From: Celoporthe dispersa
Lineage: Eukaryota; Ascomycota; Sordariomycetes; Diaporthales; Cryphonectriaceae
Reading direction: 5' to 3'
Length of the DNA: 64,000 nucleotides
NCBI GenBank assembly: GCA_016584495.1
Contig: WAID01000009.1
Coordinates: forward strand, 1,426,001 to 1,490,000
The first letter of the stretch is position 1, and each line of letters starts with the position of its first letter. Positions 12,245 to 24,179 of the stretch are shown piece after piece. The position numbers were made by a program, and so were the translations under genes. Below the pieces are notes generated by a model. The model did no database searches. It worked only from the letters and a program-made list of their open reading frames with translations, and was not told where the DNA came from.

Positions 12245-13245
12245 GGCGCGATATTGGGAGTAAGATTGTGGTAAAATTGCACTTCGTACTGCCACGCAGT
12301 CAAGGGACTTCTGTAAATATGTTCAATAAGAAGGAAGAATTGCTTCTTAAGTTACTCGACACTTTCTGTTGCCCAGTTTGTCGGGGACACGTTGGACCAT
12401 GGAAAAAGCTGACCAGCCTGCAAGATGCGCCGCATCCTGGTAGGCAGTGAGCAGGAGTTTGGGGGCTAGATATAACGACAACAGACTCTGTGTGAGAATG
12501 GTGTTATGTGGCGCAGTGCACCTAGTTACAGCCAATCGATTAGATATCTGCTGATTTCTTCGTTAAGGTAGGGTGGAGCATCAATTCACATTCCCGAACA
12601 AGATTACTCTCCCCCGTTTATTCTAGCCGCAACAGATCTGGGAGTATACGAAGAAAACCACAGTAGGGCGGATTAGCCAAGTCAGGTGCTGAGTGCTGTG
12701 CTGCGTGTCAGGCCTGAGAGAGAAGGATTAAAAGACCGTTGCAGAAATCCTTCGAGGCACCCACGTTCTAGGAGGCGACTCGAAAGATCAAAATGCTTGA
12801 CTATTACTATTTATAGCTGATCATGTGTGACCTAACATCAGCCTATTGAGATGAGTAAGAGCTAGTGACGAGATTGCATGGAAGGCTTAAAACTTGGACA
12901 TTGTGTGTTGCACAACTTGACAATGCCCGGCTACCATTTGCGAGGTGATGCCGTCACATGGAACGAATACTCCATCTCCAACCGCCCATATACACCGGTG
13001 CATGTGGTTCGAGCTTTGGGGCAAGATTGCTTAGTGTCAAGCCGGCTCGCTCATTGGCTCACGTCGCCGCGAATTGTATCCTACTAAGGGAGATTTTAGT
13101 TTGGGTATTAGCATGCCTGGAGCCTTATTGCCCTTATTTACCTCAGCCTGTATCTCGCTAGACGAGGTAGGACGACTTGAGAGGCGGCATACAGATTCTT
13201 TCTCCTTGCTACACCAGCAGAATATCTGACCCAAGAACAGTCAAT
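12245..13245. other. Intergenic, no gene recognised
   Basis: The two neighbouring genes diverge from this 1.0 kb stretch. Only short frames with no recognisable family occur. It must contain the promoters of both genes, but I see no distinctive motif. Confidence 0.5.
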
Positions 13246-15032
13246 ATGCGGCTGTTGGATACCTCCACCAAAAGGCTGGTAGAAAAGACACAGAAAGAAT
13301 TGCGAGGGGGAGAATACGCCCTACGCGATCTTATCTCACGTCTGGGGAAAGGATGAAGTGGTCTATCAGACTATCGTCGACGGCAAAGAAGACCTCAAGG
13401 CCGAGACATCACGGAGAAAGATCCATAAGGCCTGCACGCAAGCTCTCTGTGACGGCTACAAATACATCTGGATCGACACATGCTGTATCGACAAATCATC
13501 TTCGAGCGAATTATCGGAAGCGATCAACTCCATGTACTTGTGGTACCGCGACGCAGGCAAATGCTACGCTTTTCTTAGATGACGCCCCAAATGGGCTGGA
13601 AACGGATGCTCTGAAAGGTGCGTTTCGCCACAGCCGTTGGTTCACGCGAGGTTGGACGCTTCAAGAGTTACTTGCACCGACCGAAGTGGACTTCTTCTCA
13701 AAAGACTGGCAGTGCTTGGGAAACAAGAGGTCAATCAGCCCTCTTCTGGCCGATATCACCGGAATCGACGAAGGAATCCTGAGGTGTGAGCTTCCGGTTC
13801 AATCAGCTAGCATTGCGAAACGTATGTCATGGGCTTCGTTTCGGCAGACGACGAGACCGGAAGACCTTGCATACTGCCTCATGGGCTTATTTGGCGTGAA
13901 CATGCCTATGCTCTACGGTGAGGGGGGGCGAGCGAGCATTTCTTCGCCTGCAGGAGGAGATTATGAAAAGTTCAGATGATCAATCGCTTTTCGCCTGGGT
14001 CGACACCCACTTGGGCCGTGAGTCGGAGGCGCCTCATGGCCTGCTGGCCCCATCTCCTGCTGCGTTTGCATCCTCAAATGGTATGCTGCCATATCGAGAC
14101 TGGGAGGCTCGTGAGCCTTACATGATGACGAACCGCGGCCTTTACATACAGCTGCACCTGACCGCACTCGACGACGACACTTTTATTGCAGCGCTAGACT
14201 GCCCAGTCCCTCCAGACTATGGGGACTCGACTTTTCTAGCTATATATTTGAATCGGGTCTCCGGCGGCAGCAACAACAACGGCGAGGGCAACACTACGCC
14301 CGCGTCCGGCTTGACAAGTTGGCCAGTGTCCGGCAGCGAGGCCAGCGAAAATGGATATATGTGCGTCAGGTCCAGCAGGCGCCAGTTGACCAAGGACTCT
14401 TCCCGCAGCATATTTTGCAGCTACGCAGGGGCCCTCCGGTAGACATCTACACATTAGAGCGGGTGGTTGCAGACAGCAGCGTTTCAGGTCCAGAACCACT
14501 TTCATTGAGAGATTCAGCTCGCAGCTGGGTGCCTGGGCGGTGCCCGCTGGCATTCCGTCTTCGCAAAGAGGCAGCACAGCTCACAGTAGCCCTAATATTC
14601 AGCAGGGACGATGGAGAAAAGCTGGCGGTCCTGGCCGGCTCCATGAGCGGCTTCCAGATAGGATTTGCTGCGTTAGAGCTCAGGCCTGATGATATGGCAC
14701 AGATCGATAGCCTGACCCTGGAAGATTTCTCTGCTAATGCCGAGCTTTCATTATCGGGAAGAGTCGAGACAGAGTTCCACAGCGTGCGCTGTTCCGCCAT
14801 CCCTGTTGTACAGAACTCGCACAAGTACTATCTGGTTGACATTGGAATTGAAGACGTCAAGAGGTCTGTACGAATGTTGGAAGCACTGGCCGCAGATGCA
14901 ACAGAGATCCTGAGCCGCACTATCGGAAAGGACGTCTCGCCCGAGCCCGAGAATCAGATGGGAGGTAGAAGCTCTAGAGGCATGTCGAAATTAGCAGGCA
15001 GGGCGTTCCGAAAACTACGTCATGTATCATAG
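13246..15032 (+). CDS. HET-domain protein (frame broken four times in the given sequence)
   Basis: HET-domain proteins mediate non-self recognition and incompatibility cell death in filamentous fungi. The protein begins MRLLDTSTKRL, a common HET start, then YAILSHVWG, YIWIDTCCID, a GWTLQELLAP block, and LMGLFGVNMPMLYGEG, all in the order of a full domain, followed by a C-terminal region with HYARVRLDKL...KWIYVRQ. The frame changes near 13311, 13575, 13923 and 14287. Each site is a run of 3-7 identical bases and each is explained by one base too many or too few. Removing these gives a length divisible by three (594 residues). I therefore think the gene is intact in the organism, but a real pseudogene is not excluded. 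No intron is needed. Confidence 0.75.
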
Positions 15033-15754
15033 ATGTAATTCTGATATGTGACACAACGTCGAGGCGTTATAACTACGAGACTTTGTCATGGCAATACTAT
15101 TCTACCAACCTACTTTTTGGACATTTGTCTCTTACCTACTAAACCTTCACTCCAATCCAATCTCTGGAAATACTGGACTGCACTCTGTAGTATGCAATCG
15201 AGAATGCTCGTTGACCGCGCTTAATGCTAAGCCTCAGGCAGGTGTGGGAGCAGGCCATGCAGCTCTCCCCGCACGATGAAGAGAGAAGGGGAGGCTGTCG
15301 CAGAGTTGGAGGAATGGCTGCCTTGTCTGGGATAGTAATATTTTAGAATGGGGACTTGGTGTCTCGTCGAGTGGGAGCGGCTGTGAGTCGCACGTGCGCG
15401 GTGAAGAGATATACCAAACAAGATGGTAGCGATGCTATTGCCGCAGCCTTTTCTATCTCGCTGACCGAGCGCGGATGTTTGATGAAATTGAGGTGATCAG
15501 TTCCAAGATTGAATATCCAGCTCGAGGGCTCTTCGGAGTACACCTGGAGGTACATGATAGCTGCCGTTATATCTATCTGCCCGGGGGCTCGAGGTTTGCG
15601 CCTGAGCCGCGCCCTTGTTCTGCGTGACTGTTGTCTCGACCTGTTGCATCAGGTATTTGGGTTACCGGTAGCAAATGCTATCATCGCTACGGGGACCTGT
15701 CGGAGGGATCTAAAAGAGGATTGGGGATCGTACTAGCTGCGTGTTCATAGTGGT
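15033..15754. other. Intergenic, no gene recognised
   Basis: These 0.7 kb contain only short frames without family resemblance. The following repeat begins near 15755. Confidence 0.45.
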
Positions 15755-16040
15755 CTCGAATACATGCCAAGGCGACGAATATACAAATATTTCCAATCTA
15801 GATCCGACCTTTCCAACCAATGCTGCGGTGCAATATCAGAAAAGAATATATCTTATTTGCAGGGGGAAGTACAAAAGGTTTTGAGAAAGGAACATTTTCT
15901 GCTTCGCAGAGGAACAAGGACTTCCGTTTCTCGCCAGCTGCGAAAACAGGAAAACGGCAACAGGAAGACCGGGAAAGGTAAAACGCCAAAAACGACCCAG
16001 GCACGAATCGATAGAACATGCGCCTCCGAAGCTAATGTAG
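15755..16040 (-). repeat. Dispersed repeat with tRNA-Ser-derived head, copy 1
   Basis: This segment is a diverged copy of 23425-23750. They share AGGCGACGAA, TTTCCAATC, GACCTTTCC, TGCGGT, GAGAAAGG and GCTTCG/GAAGCAGAGG blocks in the same order, ending at the same tRNA-derived end. On the minus strand the right end reads CTTCGGAGGCGCA, a broken T-arm, then CCTGGGTCG: the 3' half of tRNA-Ser, with an insertion in the T-loop. A tRNA-like head followed by an unrelated body is the layout of a SINE. Confidence 0.6.
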
Positions 16041-16216
16041 TTCGAAATATTTCTAACTATGGGGAAATTCATAATTCAAATCGTTGCTCGAAAACGCGAA
16101 ACACAAAAAGAGGACGGAACTGCTCACTCAACCGCCATTCAATTGCAAAAACGAGTTGAACCTAGGCCTTTTCTCCTGTCCTATTGCTTTTCTTCTCTGT
16201 CTAGAGCTTCATATAA

Positions 16217-18050
16217 CTAGATTATTCTAATTAGCTTGTTTTCTCTAGATTCATTATAGAGGAGGACTTTGCTATAGCTCTGAGCAGACCCGACACGCTG
16301 GTATTCTTGAGACCCAGGACTCCGAGAAACAACTATGCAATTAAGTTCCCAGCTATTGACATGCCAAGCGGAAGCAAGCGGGATCATGTATAAATTCGTA
16401 GGAGTTGCTGTAGAGTCAAGCTCTCGATCCGGTAGGTAATATGCCCACTCCTCATGCACCTTGAAGCTATGGGATTGGCCAATATCAAAAGGAAGAATAG
16501 GAATAAAGTCGCATTCCAGAACGACATAGCCGCCTTTCTTGACCCTTCCGGTAGCAGATGGTCCGTCAGGAATGCAAATGGCTTCGCGAACCCTCGCATG
16601 CTCTCGGCGCTCTCCGACTGTGTACCAATACAAGGCCTGGGGGTACCTAACAGTAACATCAAGTGAGGCCCAAGACCAGGTTGGTGCTGTCGAGTCAAAG
16701 ATGCGTGATGTTGTTTTATACTTAGAGTGGGGGACTGACCAGCACAGATCCCAAATCAGCGTATCTCTCCAGAGGCCGGCCAAATAGGCCTTTCCTCTAT
16801 AGTCGTACATGAGGTTGGCCAGTCCTGAAATCGCCGGTAGCTTATCTTCGGGAAAGGTAAGTCGCAGTGCTGTATACTGGATCACCATGTGGTACCATAT
16901 CTTCTGCATACTATCGAGCTTCGGCTCTAGCTGCAGACAAGTGTTGTACAATGTCCTCTTCTGTACCTCATTCACGTGGTGTACTGCCCTGCCGCACTGG
17001 CATGTACGACGCTCAACACAGTCCCAAAGCATTTCTTGACGACCGATGTAAAGCACACGAGGTGATAATAAGCGTTCTTGGTATGTCCAAGCCCTGGAAA
17101 GCATAGGAAATGTCGGGTGCTGTGTATCAGATGTCGAATTGGGGAAATGAGCGGTAGAGACCGATATTACAGGTCCAATGGATAAACTCGTTTTTGGTCC
17201 GGAAAAGAAATCCTGGTGAGCATCGGCAGCCGAGACAGCAGCTATTGTCAAATAGGAGTTTCGATAGATATTTGCCATGCGTTTGGACTCCGATGCCCAG
17301 TCTTCTGCATCATCCTGGAGAATACATAGCGCATCGATCCAAAGGTATCGTATCCGAAAAGCACGTGCGATACGGATAGCGTCTTTGAACACTTGGGGCA
17401 GGCATTGCCAGGAGATGTTCTCTTCATGATCGGCCAGAGTTTTTTTAGTCGTTCTTATGAAATCAGCTCTGCCCCAGCAGTAGCTGAGGCATGAATATTG
17501 GGCTCTCCTCCCGCTTGAGACCACAAGCTTGATCTTGTCGCAGGGAGAGAGTCCGATATCCAGAAGCCGCGTCGGTAAGATTGGATCTTCGTGGGCTCTG
17601 CAGTCTGGGTGGTGGTCCAAACATTGTTGTGACCATCTGAGAACCACATCCATGGTAGCTGAAGAATCATTCGGTTCTGGCTCGACGAAAACAGAAGTGA
17701 GTTCCCAAGGGTTCAAGACACCTGATTAAAGAACTAGTCAGCTTCTGCTTATTAGAAGTACACAATCAATAAGGGAACTACAAACCTTCTTTAGCATAGA
17801 GTTCGATGACTAAGCCATTATAAGATATCAGGCGTAAAAAGGATGAACCGTTCCTGGGCGTAGTATGAAGCTTTGCTTGACAAAGATCAGAATGAGTCAC
17901 ATCGAAAGAGTCGTCGTTCGCCTGTATCGCCTGCTTGAGTACGAGACAACCCTCGCAACCATCGAGCAGCTCGTCCTCGAAGAACTGCCTCAGCGCCCCC
18001 AGCTTTCTCGCTTCGCCGCTCCTTATGGCTTGACAATCTTGACAAAGCAT
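16217..18050 (-). CDS. HET-domain protein, intact
   Basis: Two exons (18050-17786 and 17721-16217) with a 64 bp intron (GTTTGT...ATCAG) give 589 residues. The N-terminus has a CxxC (MLCQDCQAI) and a second Cys pair (CEGCL), as in many HET proteins. The HET domain starts near residue 165 with YSCLSYCWG, then RIRYLWIDALCILQDD, MANIYRNSYLTIAAVSA and RAWTYQERLLSPRVL. The C-terminal part contains TWSWASLD, another family hallmark. Unlike the HET gene at 13246, no frame correction is needed. Expected role: incompatibility or self/non-self signalling. Confidence 0.9.
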
Positions 18051-18324
18051 GGTATTGTTGGAACACTGTATTGGGACAGGATTATAAAAGAGTTGAAGAT
18101 AGAGAGAAATGCTCTCGTCAGAAGGCTCAAGCTTGGCAGGGTAACAGATTCAAAGGAGAAGGGGGTTGGCTGATTTTGTGGAAACTGTCAAGTCGAAGCT
18201 CGAGTCTCGCTGCCGATGAAGCGGGGAAGCACTGAGCCGCTCACCCCAACCGCCCCCAACAATACGGACTGTACCATGGTACACTTAGTGAGCCTGGGTC
18301 GCCTAGGCTAGCTGGGCCAGTGTA
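18051..18324. other. Upstream region of the HET gene
   Basis: This presumably holds the promoter of the minus-strand HET gene. No specific element is recognised. Confidence 0.4.
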
Positions 18325-18395
18325 AGCAGGCACGATTCGAACGTGCGCCTTTGAAGAGATTTGTGCTTGAATCAAACGAGTCGAATCTGATAGGA
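18312..18395 (-). repeat. tRNA-Ser-derived repeat fragment
   Basis: The minus strand carries variable arm, T-arm (GCACGTTCGAATCGTGC) and CCTGC of a tRNA-Ser 3' half; the 5' half is scrambled. The 16-base word CTGGGCCAGTGTAAGC on the plus strand beside it also occurs next to the fragment near 56635-56725, so the two share flanking sequence as well as the tRNA part. Confidence 0.65.
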
Positions 18396-19039
18396 AGCTG
18401 GGAACAGAAAATGAGAAATCAGCTATGGAAAACCAATAGCGAGGAGTTGAAAGTAAGAAATTGAACCAACGAAAGCATCTATTTTTCAACTCGGAAAGTA
18501 ATATTCATTACCACTGGAAGTATTTCGAAGTTGTGTATGATATCGAAATAATTAAGGGTTATATAACACATCAGCCGCCGCGGAGCTGGAGGCTGAGGGA
18601 GTGGCGGCCTCAGCCGGGGGCGAAGGAGGGTTGGGCGGCCGCAGAGCAATGCCGGGCCGAGGAGGAGCAACAGAAACCCGGCGACATAGGGTCGGGGCAA
18701 ACAGGTGGCCAGAGGCGGCAGAGGTACTTCCATGGGAGGAGCGGAGAAGGAGCGAGGGATAGAGAAGATTGAGAAGAATGCATTCGGCCAAGGCTGACAA
18801 AGTATTGTGCCTGTGGAAACATGAGCTTTGCCAGATCTGACTTTTGAAAGAGATCCACGAACGGGCGAATCAGCACTACATGAAATAGTAAGAACACAAG
18901 TATAGCAGGAGAATCAAGTATGTGGGGCTAGCGCAAAGCGCTTTGCATTTGTATTGAAATTATATCTAATGATAATAAGATGCCCCGCCCCGCTCTCCCT
19001 CCCTCCCCCCCAAAAAAGGATAGAAATACAAAACTAAAA
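18396..19039. other. Intergenic, no gene recognised
   Basis: Frames here are short and on both strands. The GC-rich patch near 18570-18700 gives mirror-image low-complexity frames and no recognisable protein. Confidence 0.4.
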
Positions 19040-19594
19040 CTACTCCTCTCCGTCCGGCTGCTCCTTGGACACCACCCGGCGCCTCGGCGCCGGGGGCTCC
19101 AGCTGCCGGCTTTCACCGGTTGTAGGGTCGGCGCTGGCGCCGAATTCCGAGGGGAGGGCGGCCTCGGAAGGAGGGGTGTAATATCGGGAGGAGGAGGAGG
19201 AGGTGGTGGAGGAGGAGGCGGCTGTGGCGGGGCCGGGGCCGGCGGCCGGGAGCGAGGAGGAGGTGCTGGCGGTGGCGGCGAGGGAGGAGGAAGGCCCCTG
19301 AGGGCGGATGGACGGGGCCCCTTGAGAAGGTGGGGCCCGAGGGGAGCCGCGGCGTGGGAGGTCCTGGAGGGGGTGGCCGGCCTCCTCGTCGGCGGCCGGG
19401 CGACCCTCCCGGCGCCGGTCGCGCCGCTGCCAGTACAGGCTGACCAGGATGGCGGCGAGGGTCAGCGCCGCGATGACGACGCCAACCACCGTCCCCACCC
19501 TGGCCACCTGGTCCGACGCGGCCGGGGGGATGGCCGCCGGGGGGTCGACCACGACCGCCACTGTCGTCGTCGCTGTTGCCATCGTCGTCGTCAT
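19040..19594 (-). CDS. Small single-pass membrane protein, unknown function
   Basis: The 184-residue frame starts at ATG 19594, chosen because the upstream part of the frame is only Lys/Arg/Glu repeat. A short Thr/Ala/Val-rich N-terminus is followed by one clear membrane span (VGTVVGVVIAALTLAAILVSLYW, residues about 35-57), then a basic stop-transfer stretch (QRRDRRREGR). The long Ser/Pro/Ala-rich tail is probably cytosolic. No signal peptide or known domain is visible. The coding strand is very GC-rich, unlike its surroundings. An opposite-strand frame of similar length is Gly-repeat and judged a shadow. Confidence 0.55.
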   Translation of the reverse strand: MTTTMATATTTVAVVVDPPAAIPPAASDQVARVGTVVGVVIAALTLAAILVSLYWQRRDRRREGRPAADEEAGHPLQDLPRRGSPRAPPSQGAPSIRPQGPSSSLAATASTSSSLPAAGPGPATAASSSTTSSSSSRYYTPPSEAALPSEFGASADPTTGESRQLEPPAPRRRVVSKEQPDGEE

Positions 19595-19727
19595 CTTCCT
19601 CCTCCCCTCTTCTTCTTTTCGTTTCTTCTTCTCTCTATATTTGTACATATGTTAGCACGAGGTTGACTCCAAGGTAGAATTGGGATTGTGGGCATCTCAC
19701 GGACTGTGTGTGTGTGTTCCTGCGTGC

Positions 19728-19731
<4 letters not shown>

Positions 19732-19788
<57 letters not shown>
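19732..19788. repeat. Microsatellite (TG)n-(GA)n
   Basis: An uninterrupted TG run passes directly into an uninterrupted GA run, about 57 bp in total. It lies in the region upstream of the membrane protein gene. Confidence 0.95.
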
Positions 19789-19791
<3 letters not shown>

Positions 19792-20387
19792 ACAGACAGA
19801 GAAAAATTGAGATGTTGTGATGTTTTGTTCAATGTTTACCCTGGTCTGAAAATTTAGGCAAGGCATTCTTAAATATTGTGTGTTCCAAGCCTGCTCAAGT
19901 GACTTGCAACTTCCTTTTGCATCTTGGAGCTTTTGGGTTGGCAGGTGCGTGCTGGTATGCAAAATGTGAAGGAGCGATGAGCAGCAAGTTCTGTCTCGAT
20001 ATGCAGCGCCAGGAAAGTCCGGTGTCAAGTGGCGCCTTCCATTATGCATCTTGATGATGTAAATCATAACGAAAGCCGGAAGGCGCATTTCACAATATCA
20101 AAGCACCGTGATATCTGTTTTGGACTGGAAAAGATACCAAGGGAAGGAAAGAATGTGAGGATGATGTTCGATTCTCACTACTGGTTTCAATACGAAGATA
20201 CCAAGAGTCTGGTTCCAAAGGGCATTGGAAGATCGATGTTGAGCTGCATCCGAATAAAGGCCTTCCCACCTTCGTATCATCGTGCGAGGAAAAGATTTTA
20301 AAGTAAAGGCACTTCAAGTCCAAGAACATTGCGTCAAATATCCAGATGCAAAACTTGTTGTGTTAATGTGATTAAGCATCTATTTAC
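19789..20387. other. Intergenic, no gene recognised
   Basis: Only frames that depend on the microsatellite or are short occur here. I see nothing further. Confidence 0.4.
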
Positions 20388-20819
20388 TTATATTATATCA
20401 GTAAACACGTTTCCATGTTTTCCCGCAGCGGGCACCCTTGGGCCTTCCTCTTCGTCATCCTCCTCATATTCCATCCATTCGAGCATGACAGAAACCCCCT
20501 GGGCGGCAGCAATACTGATCACATCTTCAGCAGCGACCCTGGCGTCAATTCTTCCCGCGCCCGGATTCTTTTCGATGTAACGAGTGGTGCCCACGCAGGC
20601 AATGGCCGCGACATAACGGAGTACTCTGAAATGGTAACGCGACAGCTGGAGTCTTGGTTGTCTGCGATAAGACTGGCTATCGCTTGCAATCTCATATGAT
20701 GGCGGACGATCATTCGCTTCTCTCTGAATGGTATTGCTGATCGGTGTAGAATGCGTCTGATGATTTTGGGGTTGTCCTTTTGGCGAGAAGCAGGTTTTTT
20801 GGCCATACGCTTCAACCAC
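20388..20819 (-). CDS. Hypothetical protein, doubtful
   Basis: A 143-residue frame starts at 20819; it contains NDRPPSYEIASDSQ, a common fungal polar motif, and ends in an acidic stretch. An overlapping frame from 20839 begins with a basic, helix-like MPRRFREWLKRMAKK. A real gene might start there and switch frame once, like the other frame breaks in this window. No family is recognised. It could equally be chance. Confidence 0.3.
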   Translation of the reverse strand: MVEAYGQKTCFSPKGQPQNHQTHSTPISNTIQREANDRPPSYEIASDSQSYRRQPRLQLSRYHFRVLRYVAAIACVGTTRYIEKNPGAGRIDARVAAEDVISIAAAQGVSVMLEWMEYEEDDEEEGPRVPAAGKHGNVFTDII

Positions 20820-20839
20820 TCTCGGAAACGCCGCGGCAT

Positions 20840-21673
20840 CTTGTCAAGAGAACAGCTCTCGAAGGTAAAGAGATCGACTTGGGATCGAGACAGGTAGAGA
20901 AAGTGCGTGAGAGAGAGAAAAAAGACAGGATAAAGAGTGAAATGTTCCGGAGGACCTCCTCATATAGGAATATGGAAGCAGAAAAGTGGTTCCGAATATA
21001 GTCACTTGTGCACAAGCTAAATACACCTAAGTACGTAGCTTCTGCGTAGTGCGCACAAGAGAAGTAAGAGAAGCGGGCTGAGAGGATCTGTCACTTTTCA
21101 TAGTACCTCATAAAAGGCATGTTATTGGCCATCTCGAAGAGCGCACCAGGCTTGACGTTCAATGGTGCGGTTGGTAGTCTTTTGATCTACATCCTTCCAG
21201 GTGACGGATGATATACTAGTACCAAGCGGACCTGTCCGTTTACTGTCCGATTCGAATCGTCTTTGTTGTTACTATAGCGAAAACTGATAGGAGAAGAGAC
21301 AGCGCGAGACCCATCTCCTTTAGTACTCATGCTCGAGCACAGCTAGCCTTGTTTTGACGTGCGGGGTAATGGGTTGAAAAATAAAGAGTACTGCAAATTC
21401 TACATAGAATTACGACGAAAGACTCAACTGCTATGGCGGACAAGTTAACTCTTGTGCAGGTCGAGCAGGAACTACTCCAGAGCCCTCTCCAAGCTTGTAT
21501 GCTCGATTAGAAAAGCACGTTACTGGCTTAGTTGACTCAAGACGCAGCTCGCCCGGTCAATATAGCTGATTTTCACCATCAGGCTGTGCAATGAATGATT
21601 AAAAAACACGTATTTCGCCTTTGGAAGCCTAATGCAGAGGATATTTAGTAGCTCGCCCGTTTAACATAGCTGT
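20840..21673. other. Intergenic, no gene recognised
   Basis: Short frames only. No repeat or RNA is recognised. Confidence 0.4.
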
Positions 21674-22480
21674 TTAACGGCCATTAGGCACAAAACTGAC
21701 CATCACAGGACGAGCGATGACTTGGTTCTGATGTAGGAAAATAAACGATTTTTGGGGCCGGTTTGGAACAAATGGGTGGAATAATCCTGCTGCATGTATG
21801 CATTCATACCATCTGGCACCAGTCGTTGTATAGTCTCGTCGAGAAATCTGTCGGCGCACCGATATAGAACACTCTTTTCGGTAAAAATCAACCCTTCATG
21901 GCATGTCCAGGCTCTCGGTGCCCAATAGGACGCTTGAACTGCGTCCAGGGTACATGGTAGCTCTAGGAAGGTACATCCATTGGCTTCGACCTCGACTGGA
22001 GCTACACGAGGGACATCGCTTATGCCCGGGAGACCATCTTCTGCGGTAAGTATTAGCGGCAGCGATGATTATGAGATAGGCATTGGAATAGATCTCATCC
22101 ATGATGTTAATGAATCGATGCTTTTCTTGGCCATATGGTGGAACGCACTAGATCCGAGGATTAGATGGATAAAATTAAGTTTTCGGGTTGACACACGTAT
22201 CTATCCACCCATAGAACCCGCAGACCTAATTTGAGAGTAACCTTGACAGCATCCGTGATCACAGCAGCGACATTGTCATCCGTCGCATGTGTGGGCCCCA
22301 CACGTAGGACAAGGCGACCTATTGACACAAATCAGGTGCCGAAATAACTGACGGAGTGGAGCCACTGGCCGGGCAATCGATCTCATGAAGACCAGGGACG
22401 AGTGGTATAGTGTAGATACGGTCTTGAAGCAGTTCGAGTGATGTTGCTGGCAGTCGGCGATTGCATTTTGCATCCAGCTG
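21674..22480 (-). pseudogene. HET-domain pseudogene
   Basis: Minus-strand translation recovers HET blocks in order across frames: HHSNC, VALSYVWGPTHATDDN, VTLKLGLRVLWVDRYV, INIMDEIYSNAYLIIIAAA, AEDGLPGISDV and RAWTCHEGLIFTEKSVLYRC. Unlike the other HET genes, this copy has an in-frame TAG directly before VALSYVWG at a position where HET proteins carry an aromatic residue. It also has unalignable sequence after VDRYV and a frame change after IIAAA, and lacks a start and a C-terminal part. The stop is not at a homopolymer, so true decay is likely. Confidence 0.7.
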
Positions 22481-23424
22481 AGATCAGTTATGAGTGGCTG
22501 GATTTTGTAGAACTCGGTCCGATGGGATGATTAAAACAGCGCAATAAACTTCGAACCCTGGCCGTACACCATTCGCCTCTTGAAATATTGCCAACCACCT
22601 ATCCAAAAAAAGCAGTGCAGGGTCTTTCAGGCCGCCTGTTGAGGGCGAAAGTTGAACTTGGGACTGGAGGGGCCCGGCCTCAAGGTGACGGTCATTAAAC
22701 GTGCCAGGTCCCCATTCCCGGTCGCCCCGCGCGTCCTTGATAATGGAAAGGATGCGACAGATTCTGCATGCTGATGTTTTGAGTTGCTCATGAGGGTGTT
22801 TTCATCTCCCTTATAAACCGTCCCAACGGGACATTGCGTTCGGTATAGGGAGGTCGATTCAAGGAAAAGTCGGGGTCGGTTGGACAGCTGGCAAAATTCC
22901 ATCAATCCAGCGCTTCGCAGTCCGAATAAAGAGATTTATCATGAGGCATATTTGAAATTTCTCGAAAGTGCAAAGTTGTATTTAAGTTCTCAAGAGTGGA
23001 TGAGGGACGATTGACTGTTTCAATATTGCTGACAAAACTAGCTACTTATGAGTTTAACTATACCTTAGCTGGTAGCTGTGTCTATAGCGGCTGTGCTTGC
23101 GGCGGCTGTGCTTGCAGTGAATCATGATACAACACGTTGAGCTCGCCTGAGGTGATCGCCAGCTCTAGGCTAGGCAGACTTTCGTCTTACTTGTGTGATT
23201 CATCTCAGTGCAGATGTGCGATCCTAGCACCCGGTCACATGCCACCTTGACGTAGTCTGTCCGAGTGAGGTAGAGGCATTCCCGATACCTTCTCCAGAAG
23301 AAAAAGAAGAGGAGAAAAAATTACTATCTCGTACATCTTCCATAGCGATAACACATATCGTGAACCTAGGCAATTCGAAAATATTGAAGGATGACTTCGG
23401 GTGCGAATAGCAAGCCCCTTCCAA
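22481..23424. other. Intergenic, no gene recognised
   Basis: A 92-residue frame at 22627-22905 (minus) has no recognisable feature. A short imperfect tandem (GCGGCTGTGCTTGC words) lies near 23090-23120. Confidence 0.4.
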
Positions 23425-23750
23425 TACATGGGCGAGGCGACGAACATACATTTTTCCAATCCAACTACGACCTTTCCCATTCTGCCCTAATCCTGCGGTA
23501 CATGCATTATTAGAAAGGTACAAACCCCGCCCGAGGGAGATACAAATAGACTTCGAGAAAGGTGCTTTGGTACATCCTCTGCGAAGCAGAGGTACGAGGA
23601 GTCCCGTTTCCTGCTTCTGCGAAACCAAAAAAGAGGGTGCGAGACGATGGGTTGGCTGACGAGGGGAAACAGCAACGGGAAAACCAGAGAAGGGGGGAAA
23701 AAAGAAGAAAAAAAAAAGACGCAGGCACGTGCGCCTCCGAAGATTGTAGG
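23425..23750 (-). repeat. Dispersed repeat with tRNA-Ser-derived head, copy 2
   Basis: This is the paralogue of 15755-16040. On the minus strand it begins with CTTCGGAGGCGCACGTGCCTGCGTC, from which the T-loop has been deleted. An A/T-run and then the shared body of about 280 bp follow. A palindrome (CCTCTGCGAAGCAGAGG) lies in the body near 23577-23593. Frames crossing it on either strand are artefacts of the repeat. Confidence 0.6.
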
Positions 23751-24179
23751 CGGCCTCAATGCAGGAGGTGCATTTCAAGGCGGAGCATTTGTTGCAGCGT
23801 TGCAGTAGTTCGCTTGATGTGTCTAGTCCCAAACTAATTACGCATTATTCAGCTTATGGCTGATGCGTTTCGGCACACTGATTGATTTGAATGGTTCCGA
23901 GCCAGAGCCTTTGGTGACTTCGTTCCGAACGAGGGTGGGTTACTAGCCAAGCTAGCCTGACAAGATCATTACGACAAGACAACATAAGGCTGAAGAAGAG
24001 CCCTTTCCGCATTGCCTTCCTCGCCTTTAAAAGATGCTCCTACCAACTCTAGTTTCTCCTCCTCCTTCCTTCATTGTCAATTTGAGATACATTATCACGA
24101 TATGAAGAAGTTGTACCCTCTGGTAATAACACAAAATCAGACCATCGACACAAAGTAATTAACAACTCTGCTTCATACA
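23751..24179. promoter_or_regulatory. Upstream region of the patatin/GTPase gene
   Basis: A pyrimidine-rich tract near 24040-24070 (TTTCTCCTCCTCCTTCCTTC) lies just before the long 5' leader, a pattern common near fungal transcription starts. No sharp motif is recognised. Confidence 0.35.

Noticed and set aside
18980..19666. 228-residue plus-strand frame rich in Gly and Arg
   Set aside because: It is the complement of the Ser/Pro-rich coding strand of the membrane protein, and its repetitive Gly runs have no plausible fold.
19591..20088. 165-residue minus-strand frame with Ser-Leu and Thr-His repeats
   Set aside because: The repeats are translations of the TG/GA microsatellite.
23224..23832. 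202-residue minus-strand frame
   Set aside because: It crosses a dispersed tRNA-derived repeat, with poly-Phe from an A-run. No family resemblance.
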